From the NCBI RefSeq assembly GCF_013522725.1, contig NZ_JAAMRF010000003.1, positions 310,001-374,000 on the forward strand: DNA of 64,000 nt. The letters run 5' to 3'. The stretch comes from Stutzerimonas azotifigens (GTDB taxonomy: Bacteria; Pseudomonadota; Gammaproteobacteria; Pseudomonadales; Pseudomonadaceae). The translations under genes and the position numbers were made by a program. Below the pieces are notes generated by a model. That model saw nothing but the letters and a program-made list of their open reading frames with translations. It was not told the origin of the DNA and did no database searches. Below, in pieces: positions 1 through 8,695 of this stretch. Numbering within the stretch: position 1 is the stretch's first letter; every line of letters begins with the position of its first letter.

Positions 1-918
1 CTCGAGCATCTGCGCGCTGCCGCCGGGCATGACCGCAAGCCGCTCGTGCATTACCTGGGCGCCGCCCGCGCGGCCAACGAGCTCGGTGACTACGCGCAAA
101 GCGACGAATTGCTGCGCGAGGCTCGGGAGCGCGAGCCCGATGCCGCATTGGCCGTTGGTCTGACCCAGGCGCAGTTGCAGATCGCCCGGGGCGATTACGT
201 GCAGGCGCGCGAGTCGCTGGCGCTGTTGCGCGAACAGAAGCCTCGTCATCCGCAGGTGCTGATCCTACTTCAGCAGCTGTACGTGCAGCTCGAAGAGTGG
301 TCGGCGCTCTGCCGCCTGCTGCCCGAACTGCGCAAGCACAAGGTGCTGCCTGCCGAACGCCTCGACGAGCTGGAACGTCTGGCCTGGGCAGCTGCGCTCG
401 AGCAGGCCGGTCAGCCCTCGCTGGCGCAGGACGAGGCCCTGCAGACGCTCAACCAGCAATGGCAAACGATGCCCAACGCTCTGCGCGCCGAGCCGGCGCT
501 GGTCGAAGTCTATGCTGCCGGTCTTGCGCGGCTGGGGGCCGAGGAAAAGGCCGAGGAGACATTGCTGGCGGCCATCCGGAAACGCTTCGACTCCCGCCTG
601 GTGGAACTCTACGGACAGGTCAGAGGCCGTGACGGGGCGCGTCAGCTGGCCCAGGCCGAGGGCTGGCTGAAGGATCATCCCGAAGATGCCGTACTGCTGC
701 TCACCCTGGGACGTCTGAGCGCGCGCAACGAATTGTGGGGCAAGGCGCGCGACTATCTGGAAGCGAGTTTGCGTTTCGAATTCCGGCCGCAGACGTGCGC
801 CGAACTCGCTCGCCTGCTCGCCCGTTTGGGCGAGGTGGAGCGCAGCAATCAACTGTTCCAGCAGGGGCTCGGCATCGTCGAGCGAAATTTGCCTGCCACT
901 GTGCAGGCACCTCGCTAG
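1..918 (+). CDS. hemY: HemY, haem biosynthesis-associated TPR protein (C-terminal part)
   Basis: The reading frame is open from the first base, so the gene begins upstream and 305 residues are visible, ending at TAG 916-918. The visible part is a run of helical, alanine- and leucine-rich TPR-like repeats, as in the periplasm-facing half of HemY. HemY is an inner-membrane protein of the hemCDXY operon and is thought to help organise late tetrapyrrole synthesis; its exact role is not settled. The identity rests on the repeat pattern and on the following algQ and algP, which lie downstream of hemCDXY in Pseudomonas. The N-terminal membrane segments are outside the window. Confidence 0.85.
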   Translation, partial: LEHLRAAAGHDRKPLVHYLGAARAANELGDYAQSDELLREAREREPDAALAVGLTQAQLQIARGDYVQARESLALLREQKPRHPQVLILLQQLYVQLEEWSALCRLLPELRKHKVLPAERLDELERLAWAAALEQAGQPSLAQDEALQTLNQQWQTMPNALRAEPALVEVYAAGLARLGAEEKAEETLLAAIRKRFDSRLVELYGQVRGRDGARQLAQAEGWLKDHPEDAVLLLTLGRLSARNELWGKARDYLEASLRFEFRPQTCAELARLLARLGEVERSNQLFQQGLGIVERNLPATVQAPR

Positions 919-1164
919 GGGAAACATCAGGGTTGCCGACGGCATCCCCGGCGGCGAAACAGCAGCGGCTGCAAGGCCCTGCAACAATGCGGAGCGCTTT
1001 TTCGTCGGCCTTGGGTTGATGCACTGATCGGGTCGGCATAGTCTGCCCAGGTACGACGGAAAACCGCCATTCGCGCACATCCTGTCCCCAAGCCATCACC
1101 GAATGACAAAAAAACGTCTCGGAATAAGGCGCAAAGCATTAACGATTAGGGAAGTGAGGTCATC

Positions 1165-1629
1165 ATGCTCGAGAGCTGTCGGAACGCCCAGGAACGCTGG
1201 GGTGGTGTGCATATGCTGATCGATCGCTGGCTGCAAGAGCGTCATCAGCTGATCCAGGCGCATGATGAGTTGCTCGGAAACGCCGAGGCTGTGACACGGC
1301 AGATGCTGCAGAGGTATTGCGAAATTCTGGTGGACTACGTCTCAGCCGGTCATTTCGAGATCTACGAGCAGTTGCTCAACGAAGCCGAAGCCTTCGGCGA
1401 CAAGCGCGGCCTGGAGCTGGCCAAGCAGATCTATCCGCGGATCGAGGCGATCACCGAGGTTGCGTTGGCTTTCAACGATCGTTGCGAAACCGGCGACTGC
1501 CACGACAGCCCCGGCCTCTCTTCGGAGATCACGCGCCTCGGCCAGCTGCTGCACGAGCGCTTCGAGCTCGAGGACTGCCTGATCGAAGTCCTGCACACGG
1601 CCCACAAGCAGCCAGCCGCCACCGCCTGA
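1165..1629 (+). CDS. algQ: AlgQ (Rsd family), anti-sigma-70 regulator
   Basis: This is a 154-residue helical protein of the Rsd/AlgQ family, which binds region 4 of the housekeeping sigma factor and shifts RNA polymerase towards alternative sigma factors. In P. aeruginosa AlgQ influences alginate and siderophore genes. The N-terminus [14 protein letters not shown] and the later [12 protein letters not shown] segment are family hallmarks. ATG 1165 is preceded by GTGAGG a few bases upstream, and a second in-frame ATG at 1213 lies well inside the conserved N-terminus, so 1165 is preferred. The gene has its own 246-bp upstream region, so it probably has its own promoter. Confidence 0.93.
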   Translation: MLESCRNAQERWGGVHMLIDRWLQERHQLIQAHDELLGNAEAVTRQMLQRYCEILVDYVSAGHFEIYEQLLNEAEAFGDKRGLELAKQIYPRIEAITEVALAFNDRCETGDCHDSPGLSSEITRLGQLLHERFELEDCLIEVLHTAHKQPAATA

Positions 1630-1780
1630 TCCTCAGGCCTTCAAAGTCACGCCGCGCGGGTGCCTCCAGGCAACCGCGTCAGGTGCCGGCCAGGCGTGCT
1701 GAATCATCCGTTCGTGGTGTTGGCGCCCCGTCGGAGGGGCGTCTAGTATGGCTCCAACCCATACGCCAGGAGGCGCCGAG

Positions 1781-2500
1781 ATGCCCGCTAAGAAAAAGGC
1801 CGTCACCACCCCGCTGCACCTGTTGCAACAGCTGTCCAGCAGCCTGATCGAACACCTCGATAAAGCCTGCCAGCAGGCGCTGGCGGACGCCGAGGCAACG
1901 CTGGCCAAGCTCGAGAAGCAACGCGGCAAGGCCGACGAGAAGCTCTACAAGGCGCGGGCCAAGCTCGACGAGGCGACCAGCGCCGGCAAGGGCAAGGCGC
2001 TAGGCAAGTCGAAGGCGGCGGTTGCCGAACTCGAAACGCTGGCGGTCACGCTGCAGACCCGCCAGGGCGAAACCCTCTCCTATATCGCCGAGCTCAAGCG
2101 CGATGCCGAGCAGAGCCTGAAGCTGGCGGAAGGTATCAGGCAGGTCGGTGAAGCGGCCGGAAAAGCGATCGAGGCGAACCGGACACCGGCCAAGTCTGCG
2201 CCGGCAGCCAAGGCGCCCGCGAGCCGCGCAGCTGCCTCGGCCAAAACGCCGGCAAGCGCCGCCAGCAAGGCCAGAAAATCGACCACCGCCGCCAAACCCT
2301 CTGCTGCCAAAGCTGCACCCAAACCGGCCGCTACGGCAGCCCGCCGCACCGGCAACGGCAAGGCGGCTCCGGGCAATGGCGCCGTCAAGCCCGCCGCAGC
2401 TGCCCGCACACCGGCGACAAGCCGTTCGCCCGCCAAACCCGCTACGCGCAAGCCTGCCGCCAAGAAGCCCGCCGCCGCGCCTCAGCCTGCCGAAGGCTGA
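1781..2500 (+). CDS. algP: AlgP, histone H1-like DNA-binding protein
   Basis: The product has 239 residues. The first ~115 are a charged helical coiled-coil-like domain, and the rest is a low-complexity tail of Lys-Pro-Ala-Ala and related units, like eukaryotic histone H1. AlgP (AlgR3) is a nucleoid-associated regulator linked to alginate expression. I chose ATG 1781 rather than the in-frame ATG at 1748 because AGGAGG at 1768-1773 sits seven bases before 1781. The repeat tail is prone to length change by slippage. The 3' end overlaps the convergent TIGR02444 gene by 19 bp. Confidence 0.93.
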   Translation: MPAKKKAVTTPLHLLQQLSSSLIEHLDKACQQALADAEATLAKLEKQRGKADEKLYKARAKLDEATSAGKGKALGKSKAAVAELETLAVTLQTRQGETLSYIAELKRDAEQSLKLAEGIRQVGEAAGKAIEANRTPAKSAPAAKAPASRAAASAKTPASAASKARKSTTAAKPSAAKAAPKPAATAARRTGNGKAAPGNGAVKPAAAARTPATSRSPAKPATRKPAAKKPAAAPQPAEG

Positions 2501-2949
2501 GTCTGCCTGGCGGCCGTGCGTAGTAGCTGCGTCTGGTCTGGATAACCCTCGCCGAGCAGGGCCTCGAGCCACGGCTCGGCGTCTGTTTGCGCTGCCCAGT
2601 CGGCCGTGGCGTCCTGTAGACGGCCGAGCAGCAGGCGTTCCGCTGCCAATTCCAGGCGTTTGAGTTCAGTGCGCAGCGCTTCGAGCGGCGGATCGGTCAG
2701 GCCTGGTTCCTTCCAGCGCTGGCGTGTCGAGCGCAAGGGCTCGATCGCCAGCGCCTGCCAGTGGCCGGCCAGCTCCCTGAGCGCGGCGAGGCGTTCAGGT
2801 GTGCAGGCTACCCGGCGCGCCTCCAGCCAGGTTCCAGCCAGCAGCAGGCAGACGTCGGCACCATGGCTCTGTAGCGTCAGGCACGCGCTTTCGACGCCGG
2901 GGCGGGCATAGCAGTCCAGGGAGAAGGACCACAGGTCAGGTGCGTTCAT
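2482..2949 (-). CDS. TIGR02444 family protein
   Basis: This 155-residue protein begins MNAPDLWSFSLDCYARPGV, which matches the start of the TIGR02444 family: small proteins of unknown function found in Pseudomonas and relatives, often beside an ABC-F ATPase as here. It is rich in leucine, tryptophan and charged residues, with no signal peptide or membrane segment, so it is likely a soluble helical cytoplasmic protein. The frame is open 25 codons further upstream, but ATG 2949 fits the family start. It is divergent from the ABC-F gene, with 60 bp between starts. Confidence 0.85.
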   Translation of the reverse strand: MNAPDLWSFSLDCYARPGVESACLTLQSHGADVCLLLAGTWLEARRVACTPERLAALRELAGHWQALAIEPLRSTRQRWKEPGLTDPPLEALRTELKRLELAAERLLLGRLQDATADWAAQTDAEPWLEALLGEGYPDQTQLLRTAARQTQPSAG

Positions 2950-3009
2950 GGATTTTTTTATCGTCTTCCGGTGGGTGGCAAGGGCGAGCTGATAAACTCC
3001 GCGGCCATT

Positions 3010-4920
3010 ATGATCCGACTTCAAGACCTCACTCTACAACGCGGACCCCAGCGACTTCTGGATGGCGCCGAACTGACCCTTCATGCCGGCCAGAAGGTCG
3101 GTCTGATCGGCGCCAACGGCGCCGGCAAATCTTCATTGTTCGCCCTGCTGCGCGGCGAGCTCATGGCCGACGCCGGCGACTGCTACCTGCCCGCCGACTG
3201 GCGTATCGCCCACATGCGCCAGGAGATCGATACCCTCGACCGGCTGGCGGTGGACTACGTGCTCGACGGCGATGTGCGCCTTCGCCAGGTGCAGCATGAG
3301 CTGCAACTCGCCGAGGCGGCGCATGACGGCGACGCACTGGCGCGCCTGCACAGCGAGCTCGACAGCGCCGACGGCTACAGCGCCGACGCGCGCGCGCGCA
3401 AGCTGCTGGCCGGGCTGGGCTTTGCCAGCGAGCAGATGGACCGCCCGGTATCCTCGTTTTCCGGTGGCTGGCGGATGCGCCTGAATCTTGCTCAGACGCT
3501 GATGTGCCCGTCGGACCTGATGCTGCTCGACGAGCCGACCAACCACCTGGATCTCGATGCCATCCTCTGGCTGGAGGACTGGCTCAAGGGCTATCCGGGC
3601 ACGTTGATGCTGATCTCCCACGACCGCGATTTTCTCGATGCGGTGGTCGACCACGTCGCCCATCTGGAACAGTGCAAGCTGACGCTTTATCGCGGCGGCT
3701 ATTCTGCCTTCGAGCGAGCCCGCGCCGAGCGCCTCGCTCAGCAACAGCAGGCCTACGAAAAGCAACAGGCGCAGCGTGCGCACATGGAAAGCTTCATCCG
3801 TCGCTTCAAGGCGCAGGCGACCAAGGCACGCCAGGCGCAGAGCCGGATCAAGGCGCTCGAACGCCTCGAGGAGCTGGCGCCTGCCCATGTCGATTCACCC
3901 TTCGACTTCCGCTTTCGCGAAGCGCAGAAAATATCGAGCCCCTTGCTCGATCTGTCCGAAGCGCGCCTCGGCTATGGCGAGAAGGCGGTGTTGGAAAAGG
4001 TCAAGCTGCAGCTCGTACCGGGCGCGCGCATCGGGCTGCTCGGTCCCAACGGCGCGGGCAAATCGACGTTGATCAAGACCCTTGCCGATGAGTTGCAGCC
4101 GCTCGCCGGCCGCTTGCAGCGCGGCGAGAACCTCGCCATCGGCTACTTCGCGCAGCACCAGCTCGACTCGCTGGATGCCAAGGCCAGCCCTCTACTGCAT
4201 CTGCAGCGCATCGCCCCCGGCGAGCGCGAACAAACCCTGCGCGACTTCCTCGGTGGCTTCGATTTTCGTGGCGATCGCTGCGATGAGCCGGTAGTGAATT
4301 TCTCCGGCGGTGAAAAGGCCCGGTTGGCGCTGGCGCTGATCGCCTGGGAACGACCCAACCTGTTGTTGCTCGATGAGCCGACCAACCACCTCGACCTGGA
4401 GATGCGCCTGGCTCTGACCATGGCACTGCAGGATTTCGGTGGCGCGGTGGTGGTGGTTTCCCACGACCGCCATCTGCTCAAGAGCACCACCGACGAATTC
4501 CTGCTGGTCGCCGAGGGGCGTATCCGTGAATTCGAGGGTGATCTGGACGATTACGCGCGCTGGTTGGTGGACTTCAGGGCGCGCCAGCAGCCGTTGTCGA
4601 CCCCGGAAGCGGCTGGTGACAAGACGGACAAGCGCGGGCAGCGCCAGGCCGCCGCCGCGTTGCGCCAACAGCTCGCGCCGCACAAGCGCCAGGCCGAGAA
4701 GCTGGAAAAGGAACTCGGCGCGGTCCAGGAGAAGCTCGCCGCTCTCGAAACCCGGCTGGGTGACGCGGGGATTTACGAGCAGGCGCGCAAGGACGAGTTG
4801 CGCGAGCGGCTGGCCGAGCAGGCCGCGCTCAAGGTCCGCGAGGGTGAGCTGGAAGAGGCCTGGCTGGAAGCGCTGGAAACGCTCGAGGCTCTGCAAGCGC
4901 AACTGGAGGCCGCCTCATGA
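3010..4920 (+). CDS. ABC-F family ATPase (YheS-like)
   Basis: This 636-residue protein has two ABC ATPase domains and no membrane segment. Domain 1 has Walker A GANGAGKS near residues 34-41, signature FSGGW and Walker B LLDEPTNHLD. Domain 2 has GPNGAGKST, FSGGEKARL and a second LLDEPTNHLD. A charged linker joins them and a ~90-residue coiled-coil tail follows. ABC-F proteins act on the ribosome during translation rather than in transport, and length and tail fit the YheS branch. ATG 3010 begins the conserved MIRLQDLTL. The stop overlaps the next gene's start (ATGA), so the two are co-transcribed. Confidence 0.92.
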   Translation: MIRLQDLTLQRGPQRLLDGAELTLHAGQKVGLIGANGAGKSSLFALLRGELMADAGDCYLPADWRIAHMRQEIDTLDRLAVDYVLDGDVRLRQVQHELQLAEAAHDGDALARLHSELDSADGYSADARARKLLAGLGFASEQMDRPVSSFSGGWRMRLNLAQTLMCPSDLMLLDEPTNHLDLDAILWLEDWLKGYPGTLMLISHDRDFLDAVVDHVAHLEQCKLTLYRGGYSAFERARAERLAQQQQAYEKQQAQRAHMESFIRRFKAQATKARQAQSRIKALERLEELAPAHVDSPFDFRFREAQKISSPLLDLSEARLGYGEKAVLEKVKLQLVPGARIGLLGPNGAGKSTLIKTLADELQPLAGRLQRGENLAIGYFAQHQLDSLDAKASPLLHLQRIAPGEREQTLRDFLGGFDFRGDRCDEPVVNFSGGEKARLALALIAWERPNLLLLDEPTNHLDLEMRLALTMALQDFGGAVVVVSHDRHLLKSTTDEFLLVAEGRIREFEGDLDDYARWLVDFRARQQPLSTPEAAGDKTDKRGQRQAAAALRQQLAPHKRQAEKLEKELGAVQEKLAALETRLGDAGIYEQARKDELRERLAEQAALKVREGELEEAWLEALETLEALQAQLEAAS

Positions 4921-5507
4921 GCGACGAGCATTGGGTACTGCTGATGCATAAGTGGAGCGAGCCGCTGCTGCTCGGCGGACAGGTATTGCTGATACTGCTG
5001 CTGGCCTACCTGCTGCAACGTCTGGTGGCTCGCGCCCTGGCGCGTCTCGCCGAGCGCTACCGGCTGCCATCGGAGCTACTGCTGCCAATGCGCGTGGGCG
5101 CTCGCTGGTTCATCATGGGCGGCGCGCTGATCATGGTGCTCGAGCGCTTCGGTGTGTCCGCCACGGTCATGTGGACGGCCTTCTCGGGTTTCGTCGCCGT
5201 GGCTGCGGTGGCGTTCTTCGCCATCTGGAGCGTGCTCTCGAACCTGTTCTGCGCAGTGCTGATCCTGCTGGTCGGGCCGTTTCGTCTGGGCGATGTGGTG
5301 GAGGTCATCGATAGTGCCGACAAGCCGGGCGTCAAGGGTCGGGTGACGGACATCAATATGCTCTACACCACGCTTGAAGAAACCAATGAGCAGGGTGAAA
5401 CTGCCGTCGTACAGGTTCCCAACAGCCTGTTCTTCCAAAAAGCCGTGCGGCGCTGGCGCGGTACCGAACTTTCAGCGTTCAACCCCCACACCACAGTCAA
5501 GAAGTGA
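4917..5507 (+). CDS. Small MscS-family mechanosensitive channel
   Basis: The product has 196 residues. Hydrophobic segments lie at about 15-35, 62-80 and 85-120, and the last is glycine- and alanine-rich, as in the pore helix of MscS. It is followed by a beta domain containing GPFRLGDVVEV and QVPNSLFF, both typical of MscS. It probably gates on membrane tension in the inner membrane and releases solutes during osmotic downshift. It is shorter than E. coli MscS (about 286 residues) and lacks most of the C-terminal vestibule. It is translationally coupled to the ABC-F gene through ATGA. Confidence 0.88.
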   Translation: MSDEHWVLLMHKWSEPLLLGGQVLLILLLAYLLQRLVARALARLAERYRLPSELLLPMRVGARWFIMGGALIMVLERFGVSATVMWTAFSGFVAVAAVAFFAIWSVLSNLFCAVLILLVGPFRLGDVVEVIDSADKPGVKGRVTDINMLYTTLEETNEQGETAVVQVPNSLFFQKAVRRWRGTELSAFNPHTTVKK

Positions 5508-5530
5508 CCCCCACGCACTGACCCAGATCC

Positions 5531-5551
5531 GGTAGCCGAACGGCGGCTACC
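5531..5551. repeat. Hairpin between mscS-like and lysE-like genes
   Basis: GGTAGCCG and CGGCTACC form a perfect 8-bp stem around a 5-base loop. No T-run follows on either strand, so it is not a classical terminator. It may end or protect the upstream mRNA, or be a solitary palindromic repeat. Confidence 0.5.
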
Positions 5552-5589
5552 GCGTCGGCTCAGGCAGTCATTTCTCCGGAGGGCATCTC

Positions 5590-6222
5590 ATGGCACTGCA
5601 TACCTGGCTCGGCTTTCTCGTTGCCTGCTGGATCATCAGCCTGTCGCCCGGCGCTGGGGCCATCGCCTCGATGTCCAGCGGCCTGCAGTACGGTTTCTGG
5701 CGCGGTTACTGGAACGCCATCGGCTTGCAGCTAGGCCTGGCGCTGCAGATCGCTATCGTCGCCGCCGGCGTTGGTGCGGTGCTCGCCACCTCGGCCCTGG
5801 CGTTCAGCCTGATCAAGTGGTTCGGCGTGGTCTATCTGGTCTGGCTGGCGGTCAAGCAGTGGCAGGCGGTACCGGCCGAGTTGCTCGACAGCGATGCGCC
5901 GCGCCCGATTGGTCGGCCGCTGAGCCTGGTGATGCGAGGATTTCTGGTCAACGCCAGCAATCCCAAGGCGGTGGTGTTCATGCTCGCGGTGCTGCCGCAG
6001 TTCATCGATCCGCAGCGGCCGCTGCTCGAGCAGTACCTGGTGATTGGCGTCACCATGGTGGTTGTCGACCTGATCGTCATGGCCGGCTACACCGGGCTGG
6101 CGGCGCGTGTGCTGCGGATGTTGCGCACGCCGCGTCAACAGCGGCTGATGAACCGAACCTTCGCCTCGTTGTTCGTTGGCGCGGCGGCGTTATTGGCCAC
6201 GGTACGTCGCGCCGTGGCGTGA
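5590..6222 (+). CDS. LysE/RhtB family amino-acid exporter
   Basis: This 210-residue inner-membrane protein has five or six hydrophobic helices. The N-terminal SLSPGAGAIASMSSGLQYG is the family hallmark (SPGP-like loop followed by a glycine-rich turn), and NASNPKAVVFMLAVLPQF is the second conserved motif. Members export amino acids such as lysine, homoserine or threonine, but the substrate cannot be told from sequence. GGAGG at 5578-5582 precedes ATG 5590. It stands as a single gene between two unrelated units. Confidence 0.93.
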   Translation: MALHTWLGFLVACWIISLSPGAGAIASMSSGLQYGFWRGYWNAIGLQLGLALQIAIVAAGVGAVLATSALAFSLIKWFGVVYLVWLAVKQWQAVPAELLDSDAPRPIGRPLSLVMRGFLVNASNPKAVVFMLAVLPQFIDPQRPLLEQYLVIGVTMVVVDLIVMAGYTGLAARVLRMLRTPRQQRLMNRTFASLFVGAAALLATVRRAVA

Positions 6223-6280
6223 GTTTTACGCTGCGAAACATTTTGTAGCAAAGTCTTGTTCGGACGCACCGGACGGCTGA

Positions 6281-6304
6281 CAATGGAATGCCATTCATTC
6301 TCAC
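6281..6304. promoter_or_regulatory. Possible Fur box upstream of the iron permease
   Basis: AATGGAATGCCATTCATTCT contains the interrupted palindrome GAATG-C-CATTC. Read on the minus strand the site gives TGAGAATGAATGGCATT, close to the usual TGAGAATNATTATC form. It lies 12 bp before the start codon of a predicted iron importer, where repressor binding would block initiation. The match is imperfect. Confidence 0.45.
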
Positions 6305-6315
6305 TTGGATGCGCC

Positions 6316-8214
6316 ATGCCTCGCCGTCTGGCCCGATTTCCCTGGCTTGTTTTGCCGTTTCTCGCGCTCTTCAGCGCCTGTGTTCTTGCCGATTCGCCGG
6401 AGGGCGCCGCGCAGGCCCTGCAGCTGCTCGGCCAAATCGGTATGAATTACCCGGCCAGCGTCGCTGCGGGCGTGGTGGTCGACGAACCTCGTTATCGCGA
6501 CCAGCTCGAACTCACTGCCCAATTGCAGGCTCTGGTCCTGGCGTTGCCGGTGCGTGATCAGAGTCCTTCCCTAGAACAGGACGCGCGGCAGTTGCACGAG
6601 GCCATCGCCCAGCGGCGGCCGGGCGATCAGGTCGAACGTCAGGCGCACACGCTCGCCGAGCGCCTGGCCGAGCGCTACGAGATTTCTCGCAGTCCCGCGA
6701 TCAGGCCCGATCCGGCGCGTGGCGAGCCACTCTATGCGCAGCAGTGTGCGGTTTGCCACGGTGACCTTGGCCACGGTGACGGCCCGGCGGGCCTAGGCCT
6801 GGAGCCGGCGCCCTCGAACCTTGCCGATCGTGCGCGTCTGGATCGGCAGAGCCTTTTCGACCTGTTCAACACGATCGGGTTGGGTATCGACGGCAGCGAC
6901 ATGCCCGGATTTGCCGACCAACTCGACGAGCGTCAGCGCTGGGACCTGGCGACCTACATCGCCCACTTCACCGCCGAGCCGTCGCTCGGCACCGGTGCCC
7001 CGTTCGAGCTCTCATCCCTGGCCGTCCAGACTCCCGCGCAGATCGAGCGCTCCGAGGGTGTCGAGGCGGCCGAGCGATTTCGCGCCCAGCGGGCGCAGCC
7101 GCCAGCGGTGAAGCGCGGGCCGCAGCAGCTGCTCGACTACACCCGGCAGACGCTGGACAAGAGCCTGCAAGCCTACCGCGGCGGGGATCATGAGCAGGCC
7201 TACGACCTCTCCGTCGCCGCTTACCTCGAAGGCTTCGAACTGGTGGAGAGCGCTCTGGACAACCTCGACAGCGGCCTGCGCAAGCGTACCGAGCGTGCGC
7301 TGATGGCTTTTCGGCAGAGCCTGCTCAACGGAATCACCCCCGATCAGGCCGCCGCGGAGCTCGCTGCGCTGCAGCCGATGCTCGCCGAATGCGCCGATCT
7401 CTTGGGCGGGGACGATCTCAACGCTTCGCTGAGTTTCCTCTCGGCGCTGCTGATCCTCTTGCGCGAAGGCGTCGAGGCGATCCTGGTGCTTGCCGCGATC
7501 CTGGCGTTCCTGCGCAATACCGGGCAGCAGGCGGCGCTGCGCAGCGTGCACATCGGCTGGGGGCTGGCCGTATTGGCGGGTATCGCGACGTGGGCTGCGG
7601 CGGCCTATCTGATCGATGTCAGCGGCGCCCAGCGCGAGCTGATGGAGGGTGTCACGGCGCTGTTCGCCAGCGCCGTGCTGCTCTGGGTCGGCGTGTGGAT
7701 GCACGATCGACGACACGTCGCGGCCTGGCAGTCGACCTTGCAGGCGCAGCTCGAGGGTGGCCGTGGGCGCTTCGGTTTCGCGATGCTGGCGTTCTTCGCG
7801 GTGTATCGCGAGCTGTTCGAGGTGATCCTGTTCTACGAGACCCTCTGGCTGCAGGCCGGGCCGGCAGGGCACGCCTGGGTGATTGGTGGTGCCGTTGCGG
7901 CGCTGGTACTGCTGGTCGGCCTTGCCTGGGTCATCCTGCGCGGCGCGCAGAAGCTGCCGTTATCGACCTTCTTCAGCGCCAACGCCATCCTCCTGTGCGT
8001 GCTGTCGGTGGTGTTCGCCGGCCACGGCGTGGTGGCGCTGCAGGAGGCCGGCGTGTTCGCCACTCGTCCGGTGCCGTTCTTCGAAGTCGACCTGCTGGGC
8101 ATTCATCCCGATGCCTGGTCACTGCTAGCGCAGGGCATTGCGCTGACCGGTGTCGCGGTACTCTATGGGCGTAGTTGGCTCATTCAGAAACGGGCCGCCA
8201 GCGCGGCGGCCTGA
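6316..8214 (+). CDS. Cytochrome c-FTR1 iron permease fusion
   Basis: This 632-residue protein has a signal peptide ending near ADSPEGAAQ (cleavage about residue 25). A periplasmic class I cytochrome c domain follows, with CAVCH near residue 144 and distal Met in DMPGF. A helical periplasmic linker leads to a seven-helix FTR1 permease. The permease has REGVE in the first helix and RELFE in a later one, the paired Glu motifs that carry iron in FTR1/EfeU proteins. The haem domain could oxidise or relay electrons for ferrous iron during uptake; that is inference. ATG 6316 starts the signal peptide. No clear Shine-Dalgarno sequence is visible. A candidate Fur box overlaps the leader. Confidence 0.9.
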   Translation: MPRRLARFPWLVLPFLALFSACVLADSPEGAAQALQLLGQIGMNYPASVAAGVVVDEPRYRDQLELTAQLQALVLALPVRDQSPSLEQDARQLHEAIAQRRPGDQVERQAHTLAERLAERYEISRSPAIRPDPARGEPLYAQQCAVCHGDLGHGDGPAGLGLEPAPSNLADRARLDRQSLFDLFNTIGLGIDGSDMPGFADQLDERQRWDLATYIAHFTAEPSLGTGAPFELSSLAVQTPAQIERSEGVEAAERFRAQRAQPPAVKRGPQQLLDYTRQTLDKSLQAYRGGDHEQAYDLSVAAYLEGFELVESALDNLDSGLRKRTERALMAFRQSLLNGITPDQAAAELAALQPMLAECADLLGGDDLNASLSFLSALLILLREGVEAILVLAAILAFLRNTGQQAALRSVHIGWGLAVLAGIATWAAAAYLIDVSGAQRELMEGVTALFASAVLLWVGVWMHDRRHVAAWQSTLQAQLEGGRGRFGFAMLAFFAVYRELFEVILFYETLWLQAGPAGHAWVIGGAVAALVLLVGLAWVILRGAQKLPLSTFFSANAILLCVLSVVFAGHGVVALQEAGVFATRPVPFFEVDLLGIHPDAWSLLAQGIALTGVAVLYGRSWLIQKRAASAAA

Positions 8215-8230
8215 ACACGAGGTTCGATGC

Positions 8231-8695
8231 ATGCGGGTCTGGATCGATGCGGACGCCTGCCCCCGGGGGGCACGCGATCAGGTGGTGAAGTTTGCCTTGA
8301 AGCGCGGTTTCGAGGTGGTAATGGTTGCCGGACAGAGCCAGGCCAAGCCTGCTTTCGCCTGCGTGCGGCTGATCGTGGTGCCCAGCGGTCCTGATGCCGC
8401 GGATGATTACCTGGTGGAGCATGCCGTGCCCGGCGAACTGGTGATCTGCAGCGATGTGCCGCTGGCCGATCGCCTGGTCAAGAAGGGTGTGGCTGCGCTC
8501 GACCCGCGGGGGCGCGAGTTCGACGAGCGCAACATGGGCGAGCGCCTGGCGGTGCGCAACCTGTTCACCGACCTGCGCGAGCAAGGGCAGGTCGGAGGAG
8601 GCCAGGCGGCCTATGGCGAGCGTGACCGCCAGGCCTTCGCCAATGCGCTGGACCGGTTGCTTACACGCCTGGCACGTGAGCAGCCGGCTCGCTGA
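8231..8695 (+). CDS. YaiI/YqxD family protein (UPF0178)
   Basis: This 154-residue protein begins MRVWIDADACPRGARDQV, the conserved start of the DUF188 family, which has a PIN-like fold and acidic residues grouped as in metal-dependent nucleases. SDVPLADRLV and NMGERLAVRN are further family motifs. The function is not established. ATG 8231 fits the family start; an in-frame start 27 codons earlier would lie within the iron permease gene. The 3' end overlaps the convergent GGDEF-EAL gene by 35 bp. Confidence 0.92.
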   Translation: MRVWIDADACPRGARDQVVKFALKRGFEVVMVAGQSQAKPAFACVRLIVVPSGPDAADDYLVEHAVPGELVICSDVPLADRLVKKGVAALDPRGREFDERNMGERLAVRNLFTDLREQGQVGGGQAAYGERDRQAFANALDRLLTRLAREQPAR

